Shown piece after piece: positions 32,808 to 42,225 of a stretch of 51,148 nucleotides of DNA. How positions within the stretch are numbered: position 1 is the first letter of the stretch; every line of letters begins with the position of its first letter. Both the position numbers and the translations under genes were made by a program. Under the pieces are notes generated by a model that saw only the letters and a program-made list of their open reading frames with translations, was not told where the DNA came from and did no database searches. This DNA is from Nocardiopsis potens DSM 45234 (GTDB lineage Bacteria > Actinomycetota > Actinomycetes > Streptosporangiales > Streptosporangiaceae), in NCBI RefSeq assembly GCF_000341105.1, contig NZ_ANBB01000069.1, positions 1 to 51,148 of the forward strand, in the 5' to 3' direction.

Positions 32808-33382
32808 CGGAGCACCGGCTCGTTCCGGTCGATGAGTTCGGGGCCGCGGTGGCCCGCCGCCTCCTCACCCACCGGCGCGCGGCCCTGGTCGACCCCGACG
32901 CCCTCAGGGCACCGATCGCACGCCCGCATCCGGGGCTGCTCGTGGTGGCCGGCTCCGCTCGGCGCACCGAGCTGACCGCGATCAACGACCTGGCCGCGGC
33001 CGAGGACGTGCCGTGGCTTCCGGTGGTGCTCCGGCAGACGAGGATCGACATCGGCCCGGTGATCGGCCCGGGGTCGGAGGCGTGCTACCGCTGCATGCAG
33101 GCCCGCGTGCGCCAGCACGACCCGCACCGGCGCACGACCGAGGAGGTCGATGCCTCGGCGACCCGGCGGACCGCGTTCCTCCCCGCCCATGTCCGGCAGG
33201 CGGCCGGGATCGCCACCAGGCTCACCGCCGCCCGGCCCCGCACCCCGCACCGGGCGCCGGTGCTCTCCTTCGGGCTGCACGGCGCCGCACCGGTCACCGC
33301 CCACCCGGTCATGGGCGTCCACGGCTGCCCCGGGTGCGGGCTGCGGCCCTCGGCGGCACCGGAACAGTGGAGGAACCCGTGA
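32804..33382 (+). CDS. TOMM C-like (E1/ThiF-derived) partner protein, short
   Basis: The 192-aa protein has WLPVVLRQTRIDIGPVIGPG followed by ACYRCMQARV, and near the end HGCPGCG, giving two CxxC pairs for zinc as in TOMM C proteins. It lacks an obvious RRE, which instead occurs in the next protein. It probably completes a split cyclodehydratase with the YcaO and the RRE-containing protein. Overlapping stop/start on both sides implies coupled translation. Confidence 0.75.
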   Translation: MTEHRLVPVDEFGAAVARRLLTHRRAALVDPDALRAPIARPHPGLLVVAGSARRTELTAINDLAAAEDVPWLPVVLRQTRIDIGPVIGPGSEACYRCMQARVRQHDPHRRTTEEVDASATRRTAFLPAHVRQAAGIATRLTAARPRTPHRAPVLSFGLHGAAPVTAHPVMGVHGCPGCGLRPSAAPEQWRNP

Positions 33383-35055
33383 GCCCGCACACGGACCGCG
33401 CCGCACCGCGGGCGCCCCGCTTGAGCGGCGGCGCCGACATCGTCCGGACCGACGACCGGGTCATCATCGCCTCCGGCTCCCGGCGCACGGTGCTCAAGGG
33501 CGCCGCGGCCCAGGCCGCCGCCTCGAGGCTGCTGCCGCTGCTCGACGGGACGCGCACGGTGGACGAGCTCGCGGCCCGCTCCGGCATGGGGCGACGGAGC
33601 GTCGAGACCGTGCTCCGCCTGCTCGACGACCGGATGCTGCTGGAGACCGACCCCGGCCCGCCGCCGCCCGCCGCGCTCCCGGCCGAGGCGGCGGCCTTCT
33701 ACGCGGCCAACCGGCACCGGCTGGGAGCCCACGACGGCTTCGGATCGCTGATGCGCGCCCTTCGCCGCGGCGAAGTGCTCCTGGTCGGGCCGGACGCCCT
33801 CACCGCCCCGCTGAGGAGGCTCCTGGAGCAGAGCGGTGTGCGGGCGGAACGGCACCGCGGAGCCCGCGGACGGAGCGGGTCCGACCGCGAGGCTGCGCTG
33901 CTCGTCGACATCGACGCCGACCCGTCCCACTCCCCCGGAACCGCGCGCGGGCTCGCCGCCGACCTGTCGGTGCCGCTGCTCCGCATCGGGTTCGCGGCCT
34001 CCCGGATCGAGATCGGGCCCTACGTCACGGCGGACTCCCCGAACTGCCCCCGGTGCCTGGCCCGCAGCCGGAGGGAGGCCGGATGGGAGGCACCGGCCCC
34101 TTCCGCCCTCGACCCCGCCACCGCGGACCTCGTCTGCGGGTTCGCCGCCCACGAGATCACGGCGTTCCTGACCCGGTCGGCCGATGCGCTCGGCCGCTAC
34201 GAGATGCGCCACATCGACCTGGAGTCGTGGAGCGGCGGCGCCCACGTGGTCACCCCCTACCTCGACTGCCCTGAGTGCCGGGCCGAGCCGTGCCCGGACT
34301 GGACCGGGGCCGATGCGGCCGTGGACGCCTACGAGCTGGCCTGCTCGCTCCCCCCGGCGCCGATGTCCCCCGTCCAAGCCGAATCGGTGCAGCGCAGAAG
34401 GCAGGTCGAAGGCCTCCGGGACACCCGGGAACCGCACGCCACGCACCCGCGTATCGCGCTCGCCCAGAGCGGGGCGCCCGCAGGCCGGCGTGCCGGGGAC
34501 CCGGCCGGGGGGAGCCCGCGGCCCGGCCCGGACACGGTGGGCGTCCTGCTGAACCGGACCGTCGGCTTCCGGCGGTCCGGCGGCCCCGGAGACCGGTCGC
34601 GCTGGGCGCCCTCGGGCGGCGACCTCGGATCGGTCGAGGCTTACGCACTGCTCCCGGACGGCGTTCCCGGGCTGCCCGGGAACCTCTTCAAGTACATGGA
34701 CCGGTCGCACGAGCTGCTGGCCGCCGCGCCCTTCCCGGTCGACCTCGGCGGCATGGTCGGGTTCGACCGGGAGGTGCCCGCCCGCCCCTGCCTGGTGATG
34801 CTGGTCAGCGATCACCACCGCATCGCCGTGAAGTACGGCGACTTCGCCCTCAGGCTCGCCCGGCTGGACGCCGGCTGCGCGGCCGTGCAGCTCCGCGTCG
34901 CCGCCCACGCCCTCGGACTGGCCGTCGAATACGCCTCGGGCTGGGAGCCCGAGCTCGACGACACCGTCCTCCTGGAAGGGGCGGGCCGAAGCATCGCAGC
35001 CGTGGCGGCCCTGGTGCCGGCGGGAGGAGGCGGGCATGCCGATGTTCACCCGTGA
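33379..35055 (+). CDS. RRE/E1-like leader-binding protein fused to a SagB-like dehydrogenase domain
   Basis: The 558-aa protein begins with a PqqD/RRE-type winged helix (RTVLKGAAAQAAASRLLPLL, DGTRTVDELAARSGMG), then an E1-like domain with IEIGPYVTADSPNCPRCLAR and YLDCPECR as paired zinc Cys. From about residue 370 it continues as a nitroreductase-fold domain (SVEAYALLPDGVPGLP, FKYMDRSHELLAA, RLARLDAGCAAVQLRVAAHA), typical of SagB dehydrogenases that oxidise azolines to azoles with FMN. The fusion places leader recognition and oxidation on one chain. Confidence 0.82.
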   Translation: MSPHTDRAAPRAPRLSGGADIVRTDDRVIIASGSRRTVLKGAAAQAAASRLLPLLDGTRTVDELAARSGMGRRSVETVLRLLDDRMLLETDPGPPPPAALPAEAAAFYAANRHRLGAHDGFGSLMRALRRGEVLLVGPDALTAPLRRLLEQSGVRAERHRGARGRSGSDREAALLVDIDADPSHSPGTARGLAADLSVPLLRIGFAASRIEIGPYVTADSPNCPRCLARSRREAGWEAPAPSALDPATADLVCGFAAHEITAFLTRSADALGRYEMRHIDLESWSGGAHVVTPYLDCPECRAEPCPDWTGADAAVDAYELACSLPPAPMSPVQAESVQRRRQVEGLRDTREPHATHPRIALAQSGAPAGRRAGDPAGGSPRPGPDTVGVLLNRTVGFRRSGGPGDRSRWAPSGGDLGSVEAYALLPDGVPGLPGNLFKYMDRSHELLAAAPFPVDLGGMVGFDREVPARPCLVMLVSDHHRIAVKYGDFALRLARLDAGCAAVQLRVAAHALGLAVEYASGWEPELDDTVLLEGAGRSIAAVAALVPAGGGGHADVHP

Positions 35056-35671
35056 GGCGGTGCGGGCCGATGTCGAGTCGCTGCTCCGCTCCGGTCACCG
35101 GCGGCGGTCCGGCCTCGCCGCCCCGCCGCGGCCGGACGCTTCGGCGGAGCGGTGGGCCGAGGCGCTGCGCGACCGCCGCTCCCACCGCGAATACGACGAC
35201 CGGCCCGTTCCCCGGGACCTGCTCGGCCGGGTCGTCGCGTCGGCCGTGCGCTCCTGCGGCGAGGATCCGGGCCGCGGCGACGGCCTGGAGCTGTACCTCG
35301 CCGTGAACGAAGGCGGCCGGTCCGCCGCGATCAGCGAGTACGGGACGGGAACGGCGCTGGGATCGGCGCGCGCGTGCGCCGATGCGGCACGGATCCTCGC
35401 ACGCGATTACACGCCGGCGCCGGTCACCGTGCTGATCGCCGGCGGGCCGGTCCCGAACGCGGCCGAGCACTACGGCGGCCTGCTGGTGCGGGCCGGGGCC
35501 CTGGGGTACGCGTGCTGGCTGTCGGGGCGGGCCGCCGGACTCGAAGGCTGCGCCTTCGGGCGCACCGGCCCCGAGGTCGACAGGCTGCTCCGGTGCGCCG
35601 GGCGCGGATCGCGGCACCTGTTCACGGTGACCTTGGGGTTCGCTCCCGAGCCGAGGGCCGGTGGCCGGTGA
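35036..35671 (+). CDS. Second nitroreductase-fold (SagB-like) dehydrogenase
   Basis: The 211-aa protein has the nitroreductase entry motif RDRRSHREYDDRPVPRDLL and GGLLVRAGALGYACWLSGRA near the end. The start overlaps the preceding gene by 20 bases, behind GGAGGAGG. It is about the size of a single nitroreductase subunit and may pair with the domain fused upstream to build an FMN site. Together they should turn azolines into azoles. Confidence 0.8.
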   Translation: MPMFTREAVRADVESLLRSGHRRRSGLAAPPRPDASAERWAEALRDRRSHREYDDRPVPRDLLGRVVASAVRSCGEDPGRGDGLELYLAVNEGGRSAAISEYGTGTALGSARACADAARILARDYTPAPVTVLIAGGPVPNAAEHYGGLLVRAGALGYACWLSGRAAGLEGCAFGRTGPEVDRLLRCAGRGSRHLFTVTLGFAPEPRAGGR

Positions 35672-37386
35672 GCGGCGGGAGGCCCGCGGCCCGCCGGCCG
35701 CGGGGCGCCCTGTTCGTGCTGAAGAGGATGGCGCCGCGCTTCCGGGGCCACCGCTGGCACGTGCTCGGCTTGGCGGTGCTGGTCCTGCTGAACGTGGGAC
35801 TCGGCGTCGCCGCCCCCCTGCTGCTGCTCCAGATCGTCGACCGGGCGCTTCCGCAGCGGGACGCGGTGCTCCTCGCGTGGCTGTGCGGGGGACTGGTCGG
35901 CGCCGGCCTGCTCGCCGGCGTCGTCTCCTGCCTTCAGGCGGTTCTGAGCGCATGGATCGGGCAGCAGGTGCTGGCGCGGCTCCGCCGCGACGTCTACGAC
36001 GCCGTCGCGCCGCAGCCGCCGGCCTTCTTCGGCCGCGGGCACGCCGAGATCCAATCCCGGATGGTCAGCGACATCGGGAGCATCGAACGCCTCATCACGT
36101 CCACGGCGCAGACGTTCCTCACGGCGGCCGCGACCCTGGTCGGGTTCTTCACGATCATGCTGTTCCTGAGCCGGCCTCTGGCGCTGGTCTCGCTCGCCTC
36201 CGCCTTCCTGCTGAGCCTGTTGAACAACCGGTTCGCCGTCAGGCGCCGAGACCTGTCCCGGCGGCGCCAGGAGTCCTTGGCGGCCATGACGAAGCACCTG
36301 GGCGAGGACATGTCGGCCCCGGGGCGCATCCTGGCCAGGACGATGCTCCAGGAGGGCGCCCAGCGGTCGAGGTTCACGGCCTGCTGCGACACCCTGCGGC
36401 AGGTCTCGGTCCGGCAGGCCGCCGTGGGCGCGGTGGCCACGGGCACGATCGCGGCGGCGTTCGCCTGCGTCCCGCCCCTGATCTACTGGATCGGGGGAAC
36501 GTACTTCCCGGAGCTGACGATCGGCACGATCCTGGTGCTGGTGATCATGCAGATGCGGCTGTCGGATCCGATCCGGTCGCTGCTGAAGATCAGCGGAAGC
36601 CTCCAGGTGTCCGCGGCCGTTTTCGAGCGGGTCTTCGACCACCTCGACCTCCCCCGGCACGAACCCGGCGGCGGACGGGCCGCGGCGCCTCCCGGCCCTG
36701 CGCCGTCCGTGGAGGTCCGGGTGGAGTCGCACGCCTACCCGGGGAGGGGGCTTCCGGTGGTCGCGGACGTCGATCTGCGGATCGAGCCCGGCGGGTCGGC
36801 GGCGCTGACCGGTCCGAGCGGATCGGGCAAGTCCACTCTCGGCCTGATCGCCGCGGGCCTCATCCCTCCCGGCAGCGGCGAGGTCGGCATCGACGGCGTG
36901 CCCTGCCCGCCGGAGGCCCTGCGCCGGATCGCCACCCTGGTACCGCAGGAACCCGTCCTGTTCGACCGCTCGCTGCGGGAGAACCTCGCCTTCGGCGCCC
37001 CCGGGGCATCGGACGCCGACATCGAGCGGGCGGTGCGCTCCGTCGGCCTCGGACACCTCGTCGACTCGCTCGAACTGGGCCTCGACACGCCCGTGGGAGA
37101 CGGCGGGCGCGCTCTGTCCGGCGGGGAGCGCCAGCGCCTGGCGCTCGCCCGCGCGCTCCTGGACGACTGCCGGGTGCTGGTCGTCGACGAGCCGACGAGC
37201 TCGCTCGACGCGGCGACCGCCGCGCAAGTGCTGGAGGCGCTGCACAGGGCCGCCGCCGGCAGGACGCTCCTGCTCATCACCCACCGGGAGAGCGAGGCGG
37301 ACTCGTGCGACCGGGTCTTTTCGCTGGAGGGGAGGGCGGCGGCCCCCGGTGCGCGCGGGGCCTGCTCGGGCGGGCCCGCGGAATGA
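35668..37386 (+). CDS. ABC exporter (fused permease and ATPase)
   Basis: The 572-aa protein has a six-helix transmembrane domain (about 15-320) and an ATPase domain with Walker A GPSGSGKST, signature LSGGERQRLALARALL and Walker B CRVLVVDEPTSSLDA. The half-transporter type exports peptides or drugs as a dimer. There is no N-terminal C39 peptidase domain, so leader removal must be done elsewhere. GTG 35668 overlaps the previous stop; it ends 4 bases from the convergent SARP gene. Confidence 0.92.
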   Translation: MSGGRPAARRPRGALFVLKRMAPRFRGHRWHVLGLAVLVLLNVGLGVAAPLLLLQIVDRALPQRDAVLLAWLCGGLVGAGLLAGVVSCLQAVLSAWIGQQVLARLRRDVYDAVAPQPPAFFGRGHAEIQSRMVSDIGSIERLITSTAQTFLTAAATLVGFFTIMLFLSRPLALVSLASAFLLSLLNNRFAVRRRDLSRRRQESLAAMTKHLGEDMSAPGRILARTMLQEGAQRSRFTACCDTLRQVSVRQAAVGAVATGTIAAAFACVPPLIYWIGGTYFPELTIGTILVLVIMQMRLSDPIRSLLKISGSLQVSAAVFERVFDHLDLPRHEPGGGRAAAPPGPAPSVEVRVESHAYPGRGLPVVADVDLRIEPGGSAALTGPSGSGKSTLGLIAAGLIPPGSGEVGIDGVPCPPEALRRIATLVPQEPVLFDRSLRENLAFGAPGASDADIERAVRSVGLGHLVDSLELGLDTPVGDGGRALSGGERQRLALARALLDDCRVLVVDEPTSSLDAATAAQVLEALHRAAAGRTLLLITHRESEADSCDRVFSLEGRAAAPGARGACSGGPAE

Positions 37387-37390
37387 GCCC

Positions 37391-40138
37391 TCATCCGAGT
37401 CCGGCGAGTTTGGCGCGGATGCGGTCGGCCAGGTATTCGCGGGTGTCCTCCGCCATCGCCAGCGCCTCCTGCCACGCCTCGCGGGCGAGGGCGTCATCGC
37501 CGAGCGCATGCAGCGTCTCGCCCAGGTGCTCCAGCGACGAGACCCGGTTGGAGCGGAAGCCGATGCGCCGGCTCACCTCGGCGGCCCGCCGGAAGGCGTC
37601 CGCGGCCTCGCGGCCGCGGCCCTGGAGCCGCAGCACGTGCCCGATGGTGTCGATCACGGACGCCTCGGTGGAGTGCGCGCCGATCTCCTCGCTCAGCGAC
37701 AGGGACTCCCGGCACCGCTCCATGGCCTCGTCGAGGCGGCCCAGTTCGGCGTGGAGCCAGCCCATCGCGTTGAGGGCGTCGGCCCGGCCGTGGTCGTCCC
37801 CGATCTCCTCGAACAGCCTGTGCGCGTCCTCTGCGTGCTTCAGCGCCTCCTCATGCCTGCCGACCTCGTTGAGGACCACCGCGCCCCGGTAGCCGATACG
37901 GGCCATCCGCCACTGGTCGCGTCCGGGATCGCACAGCTCCGCGGCCCGTTCCAGGTGCCGCTGCGCGGCGTCGAAGTCGCCCGAGGAGAACAGGAACGCG
38001 GCGGTGTCGGTCTCGGCGTCGATCCCGTACTCGCGGAGGGCCGAGCGCCGCGCGGCCCTCGCCACCCGGCGCTGGAGGGCCAGGCCGATGTCCCACCGGG
38101 CGAGCCGCTGGAGCGGAGCGGTCAGAGCCCACCCCAGGGCCGCCGCGTAGGCGTCCATGCCGTCCTCCTCGGCGCGCTCCGCCAGGGCCGTGAGGGCCGG
38201 CAGCTCCGTGCGCACCCAGTCCAGCGCCTCGTCGGGCCCGTCGAGCGGTGCGGGCGGCGCGTCCCGGTCGGGCGCCGGCGCCGGGGGCGGGCGCCGGGGC
38301 GGATCGAGCAGCGCCGAGGCCTTCAGCGCCGTTCCCAGGCAGTGGTCGAGGAGGCGCCGGACCGCGGCGGCGCGGTCGGATTCGCCGTCCACGGCCTCGG
38401 TCTTCTCCAGCGCGTAGGCGGCCAGCAGGTCATGGGCGGCGTATCGGCCGGGCGAGGGCTCGGCCACCAGGTGCACGGCGGCCAGTTCGCGCAGGAGCGC
38501 CCGGGCGCGGCGCAGCGGCAGCGCGCTCATGCTCGCCGCGGCCTCCGCCGAGAGGCTCGGGCCGGGGTGCAGGCCCATCAGCCGGAACAGCCGCGCCGCC
38601 TCGGGGGTCAGCTCCCGGTAGGACCAGGACAGGACGGTCCGGACGTCGCCGCCGGGGTCGTCGGAGCCGAACTCCTCCAGCGGGTCCTCCTGCAGGCGGT
38701 CGGCGAAGACGCCCAGCGGGAAGCGCGGCTCGGTCGCGGCCCGGGCCGCGACCATCGCCAAGGCCAGCGGCAGGCCTCCGCAGGCGGCGGCGATCCGCTC
38801 GGCGGCCTCCCGCCCGTCCGCGACGCGGCGGTCGCCGAGCCTGGAGTTCAGCAGTTCCCTCGACTCATCGCGGTCGAACACCTCCAGCCGGACCTGCATC
38901 GCACCGCGGCGTGCGGCGAGATCGGGCATCGAGCGGCGGCTGGTGACCACGACCGCGCTCGCCGGCGTCCCCGGCAGCAGGGGCAGCACCTGAGCGGTGT
39001 CGACCGCGTTGTCCAGGACCACCAGCACCCGCCGTTCGGCGATCAGGGTGCGGTACATCGCTTCGCGGGCGCCCGGGTCCACCGGCACGGCCTGCGCGTG
39101 GACGCCGAAGGCGATCAGGAAGCGGTGCAGCGCCTCGGCGGGGTCGAGCGGTGCACCGCAGGGCCCGAACCCGAGCAGGTCGACGTAGAGCTGCCCGTCG
39201 GGGAAGCGGTGCCTGGCGCGGTGGGCCCATGCGAGCGCGAGGAAGGACTTGCCGACGCCCGCGGCCCCTGACAGCGCCGCGATCCTGGGCGCCTCCGGCG
39301 CCCGGTCGAGCAGCCGGTCGAGTTCGGCCATGGCCGTGTCGCGGCCGCAGCGCCGCCCCGCTTCGGCGGGGAGCTGCGCCGGAGCGGTGTTCGCGGCCGC
39401 CCTGGCGGTCCGCGCCTCCCCGGCCAGGATGCGCTGCTGCGCCTCGCGCAGGACGGGGTCGGGGTCGAGTCCGAGTTCGTCGGCCAGCCGGGTGCGGACC
39501 CGGTCGTAGACCTCCAGAGCCTCGGGGCCGCGCCCTTCCCCGTGCAGCGCGGCCATGAGCTGAGCCGCGGCGGACTGCCGGTAGGGGTCGGCGTCGAGCA
39601 GCCGCCGGGCCCGGATGGCGACCGGCCCCGTGACCCCGGCGGCGAGCTCGGCGTCGTTGAGCGCCTCGACGGCCGCGCGGCGCTGCTCGTTCAGCCGTGC
39701 CGCGGCGGCCTCGAACCAGTTCCCGCCGAGATCGGCGAATGCCGGGCCGCGCCAGTGGCCCAGTGCTTCGTGGAGGTGTTCGGCGGCGCCGAGCGGGTCG
39801 CCCGGCCGCGCCGCCCGCGCCCTTTCGACGCCGCGCAGGAAGTGGTGGAGGTCGGTCTCCTCGGTGCGGAGGCGGTATCCGAGGCCGGAGCGCTCGATCG
39901 GGTCGCCGCCGAGGTCGGACAGGAACCGGCGCAGGCGGGCGACGGTGTTCTGCGCTTGGCGGAGGACCGTGGCCGGCGGGTCGTCCTCCCAGAGGACGTC
40001 CACGAAACGCCGCGCCGGCACCCAGCGCCCGGCTTCGAACACCAGCAGGGCGAGCGCCTTGGCCTGCTTGCCTCCTGCGGGGCGCACGTGCCGTCCCCGG
40101 TGCTCCGCCCCCACTGTCCCCAGGATGAGGAACCGCAT
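37391..40138 (-). CDS. SARP-family activator with NB-ARC and TPR domains (AfsR-like)
   Basis: The 915-aa protein has an OmpR-type winged helix (1-90), bacterial transcriptional activator domain (about 95-240), NB-ARC ATPase with P-loop GAAGVGKS (291-298), and C-terminal tetratricopeptide repeats (about 700-900, e.g. HEEALKHAEDAHRLFEEIGD). This is the AfsR-type large SARP layout. It converges on the RiPP operon and is the natural candidate to bind the 11-bp direct repeats at 31204, activating the cluster; control of the neighbouring carrier-protein cluster is also possible. Confidence 0.92.
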   Translation of the reverse strand: MRFLILGTVGAEHRGRHVRPAGGKQAKALALLVFEAGRWVPARRFVDVLWEDDPPATVLRQAQNTVARLRRFLSDLGGDPIERSGLGYRLRTEETDLHHFLRGVERARAARPGDPLGAAEHLHEALGHWRGPAFADLGGNWFEAAAARLNEQRRAAVEALNDAELAAGVTGPVAIRARRLLDADPYRQSAAAQLMAALHGEGRGPEALEVYDRVRTRLADELGLDPDPVLREAQQRILAGEARTARAAANTAPAQLPAEAGRRCGRDTAMAELDRLLDRAPEAPRIAALSGAAGVGKSFLALAWAHRARHRFPDGQLYVDLLGFGPCGAPLDPAEALHRFLIAFGVHAQAVPVDPGAREAMYRTLIAERRVLVVLDNAVDTAQVLPLLPGTPASAVVVTSRRSMPDLAARRGAMQVRLEVFDRDESRELLNSRLGDRRVADGREAAERIAAACGGLPLALAMVAARAATEPRFPLGVFADRLQEDPLEEFGSDDPGGDVRTVLSWSYRELTPEAARLFRLMGLHPGPSLSAEAAASMSALPLRRARALLRELAAVHLVAEPSPGRYAAHDLLAAYALEKTEAVDGESDRAAAVRRLLDHCLGTALKASALLDPPRRPPPAPAPDRDAPPAPLDGPDEALDWVRTELPALTALAERAEEDGMDAYAAALGWALTAPLQRLARWDIGLALQRRVARAARRSALREYGIDAETDTAAFLFSSGDFDAAQRHLERAAELCDPGRDQWRMARIGYRGAVVLNEVGRHEEALKHAEDAHRLFEEIGDDHGRADALNAMGWLHAELGRLDEAMERCRESLSLSEEIGAHSTEASVIDTIGHVLRLQGRGREAADAFRRAAEVSRRIGFRSNRVSSLEHLGETLHALGDDALAREAWQEALAMAEDTREYLADRIRAKLAGLG

Positions 40139-40335
40139 GGTCCTCCATGTGTCTTCGGGCCAAGGCGTTCAGCCGGATCGTACTCGAAAACGGAAGTCCG
40201 GCACGGGTCCGATGCCCAGGGCGGCGCCGGCCTCGCGCACCCCGCGGTGCGCGCTTCAGAGGGCGGGCTCATGGACGCCCCCTCCTCCGGGAGGCCGACC
40301 GCGGACGCACCCCTCGGTGACCACCCGAAAAGGTG

Positions 40336-40350
40336 TGAAAACGATAACCA
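40336..40350 (+). promoter_or_regulatory. Zur-box-like sequence
   Basis: TGAAAACGATAACCA resembles the actinobacterial zinc-uptake regulator consensus TGAAAATGATTTTCA, and lies 50 bases before the methyltransferase start. It would imply expression under zinc limitation. The second half of the palindrome is weak. Confidence 0.45.
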
Positions 40351-40400
40351 TTGCACTATCCTGTCGGCATCCCCGCCCCACCCCCTGCAAGGAGGACCCC

Positions 40401-41243
40401 ATGGCCGCACGGCAGCGGAGACCGGAGCGCCCCCTGCGCCTGGGCACCGTCCAGGAGACACTGCTGATCCCGCTCTACGGACGCGCCGTGGAGAGCCGCA
40501 AGCCCGAACCGGTACTGCGCGATCCCGCGGCCGAGGCGATGGTGGCCGCGATCGACTACGACTTCGCCCGCTTCGACGGCGGGGCGAGCCTGACCGGCTC
40601 GGTGCTGCGCACCGGCCTCATCGACCACTGGGTGCGCGCCTTCCTGGCCGACTCCCCGGACTCGACGGTGGTGGAGATCGGCACCGGGCTCAACACCCGC
40701 TACGAGCGCACCGACAACGGCCGCGCCCGCTGGTTCGAACTCGACCTGCCCGACGCCATCGAGCTGCGGCGGACCTTCTTCGCCGACACCCCGCGCCGCT
40801 CCATGCTCGCCGCGTCGGTGCTGGACGACGGCTGGACCGCCGCGCCGCTGGCCGCGGGCGGCCCCTACTTCCTGGCCGCCGAGGCGGTGCTGCCCTTCCT
40901 GCCCGAAGAGGACGCGCGCCGCGCCTTCGACCTGCTCGCCGACCGCTTCCCCGGCGCCCTGCTCGCCCTCGACACCGCCGGCCCCGGCATGGTCGACACC
41001 CAGGACGGCCATGACGCGCTCGGCAAGGTGGCGGCGCGGATGCGCTGGAACTGCCCGGACCCCGGGGTGCTGGAGGACTGGCGCCCGGGCAGCCGCCTGC
41101 TCGCCTCGCACACCTTCACCACCCTGCCCGCCGAGGTGCACGACGGGCTGCCGGCGGAGCACCGGGAGATGATCGCCGCCCTGAAGGAGCAGCGGCTGCC
41201 GCAGGTCGAGGACTACCGGCTCAACCTGGTCCGGCTGGCCTGA
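40401..41243 (+). CDS. LCMT-type SAM-dependent methyltransferase
   Basis: The 280-aa protein has the SAM-loop series VVEIGTGLNTRYERTDNGRA and WFELDLPDAIELRR, typical of the LCMT-like family (TcmP group). AAGGAGG precedes ATG 40401. It is distinct from the enzyme at 20587 and stands alone with its own promoter and a Zur-like box. Substrate unknown; relatives methylate carboxylates in polyketide pathways. Confidence 0.85.
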   Translation: MAARQRRPERPLRLGTVQETLLIPLYGRAVESRKPEPVLRDPAAEAMVAAIDYDFARFDGGASLTGSVLRTGLIDHWVRAFLADSPDSTVVEIGTGLNTRYERTDNGRARWFELDLPDAIELRRTFFADTPRRSMLAASVLDDGWTAAPLAAGGPYFLAAEAVLPFLPEEDARRAFDLLADRFPGALLALDTAGPGMVDTQDGHDALGKVAARMRWNCPDPGVLEDWRPGSRLLASHTFTTLPAEVHDGLPAEHREMIAALKEQRLPQVEDYRLNLVRLA

Positions 41244-41433
41244 ACCGCCACCGCCCGCCGAGGGCGGCGCCGCACGGGTGCCGATGGAGCACGCCGAGGT
41301 CGACCGCGACGCCCTCGACACGGCGGTCCAGGACTTCGGCGACCGCGTCCCTTCCGCCCGAGGAGGGCCGCCGGCACCGCCCCCGGGGAGCCCGCCCGTC
41401 GTCGGGCCGCTCGCGGTCATCGGGCCCCGGCGC

Positions 41434-42134
41434 TCACGGGCGGCCGTTCCCGGCCCCGGCGACGAGCGCGAGGAGGGCGTCGGCCGCAGGGCCGGAGGAG
41501 GCCGGGTTCTGGCCGGTGACGAGCAGGCCGTCGGTGAGGACGTAGGGCCGCCAGTCGCCGGTCTTGGAGTAGTCGCCGCCGAGCCGCTTCAGCTCGTCCT
41601 CGACGAGGAAGGGGACGACTCCGGTCAGGCCGACGGCGGCCTCCTCGCCGTTGGTGAAGCCGGTGACCTTCCGGCCCCGGACCAGGGGCGCGCCGTCGGG
41701 AGCGGTGGCGTGGCGCAGGGCGCCGGGGGCGTGGCAGACCAGGGCGATCGGCCTGCCCGCGCGCAGGACGGCCTCGATGAGCCGGACGGAGGCGGGGTCT
41801 TCGGCCAGGTCCCACAGCGGGCCGTGACCGCCCGGGTAGAAGACGGCGTCGAAGTCGCCGGCGGCGACGGAGTCGAGGCGCTCGGTGCGGGCGAGAGCGG
41901 CCAGCGCTTCCGGGTCGGCCTCGAAGCGGCGGGTCTCATCGGTCTGGAAGCCGGGTTCGCTGCTCTCGGGGTCCAGCGGCGGCCTGCCCCCCTCGGGGGA
42001 GGCGAGCACGACATCGGCGCCGGCGTCCTTGAACCGGTGTAGTAGGGGGCGGCGAGCTCCTCCAGCCAGAATCCGGTCTTGCGGCCGGTGGTGCCGAGTT
42101 CGTCGTGCGAGGTGAGAACGGTGAGGACCTTCAC
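41434..42134 (-). pseudogene. DJ-1/PfpI-family (type 1 glutamine amidotransferase-like) gene with a frameshift
   Basis: From ATG 42134 the frame reads MKVLTVLTSHDELG ... WLEELAAPYY, then goes out of frame at about 42038-42043. Removing two bases (an extra AC after TACTAC) restores RFKDAGADVVLASPEGG and the rest of a 232-aa protein with nucleophile Cys in ALVCHAPGAL. Members are Hsp31-like chaperones, deglycases or glyoxalases. The fault is a dinucleotide repeat slip, so either a fresh mutation or a read error. A TetR operator lies just upstream at 42154. Confidence 0.85.
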
Positions 42135-42153
42135 GGCGCGGACTCCTTGAGAA

Positions 42154-42168
42154 TAGACCGGTCGTCTT
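42154..42168. promoter_or_regulatory. TetR operator 1 (DJ-1-like gene)
   Basis: TAGACCGGTCGTCTT lies 20 bases before the start of the DJ-1-like gene and matches the sites at 42835 and 43776. Confidence 0.75.
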
Positions 42169-42225
42169 GTTCGGTGCGCGAGGAACGCCCGGCGTCCGGG
42201 CGCGTCCTTGCGGTCGGGTCGGGTT

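Noticed and set aside
31308-37386. Reading the RiPP cluster as a thiopeptide or lanthipeptide locus
   Set aside because: No lantibiotic dehydratase, LanC-like cyclase or thiopeptide [4+2] enzyme is present; the gene set fits a linear azol(in)e peptide.
41278-41433. Short coding-like stretch (EHAEVDRDALDTAVQDFGDR)
   Set aside because: It is brief, has no ribosome site and merges into the antisense of the DJ-1-like gene; possible fossil but not supportable.
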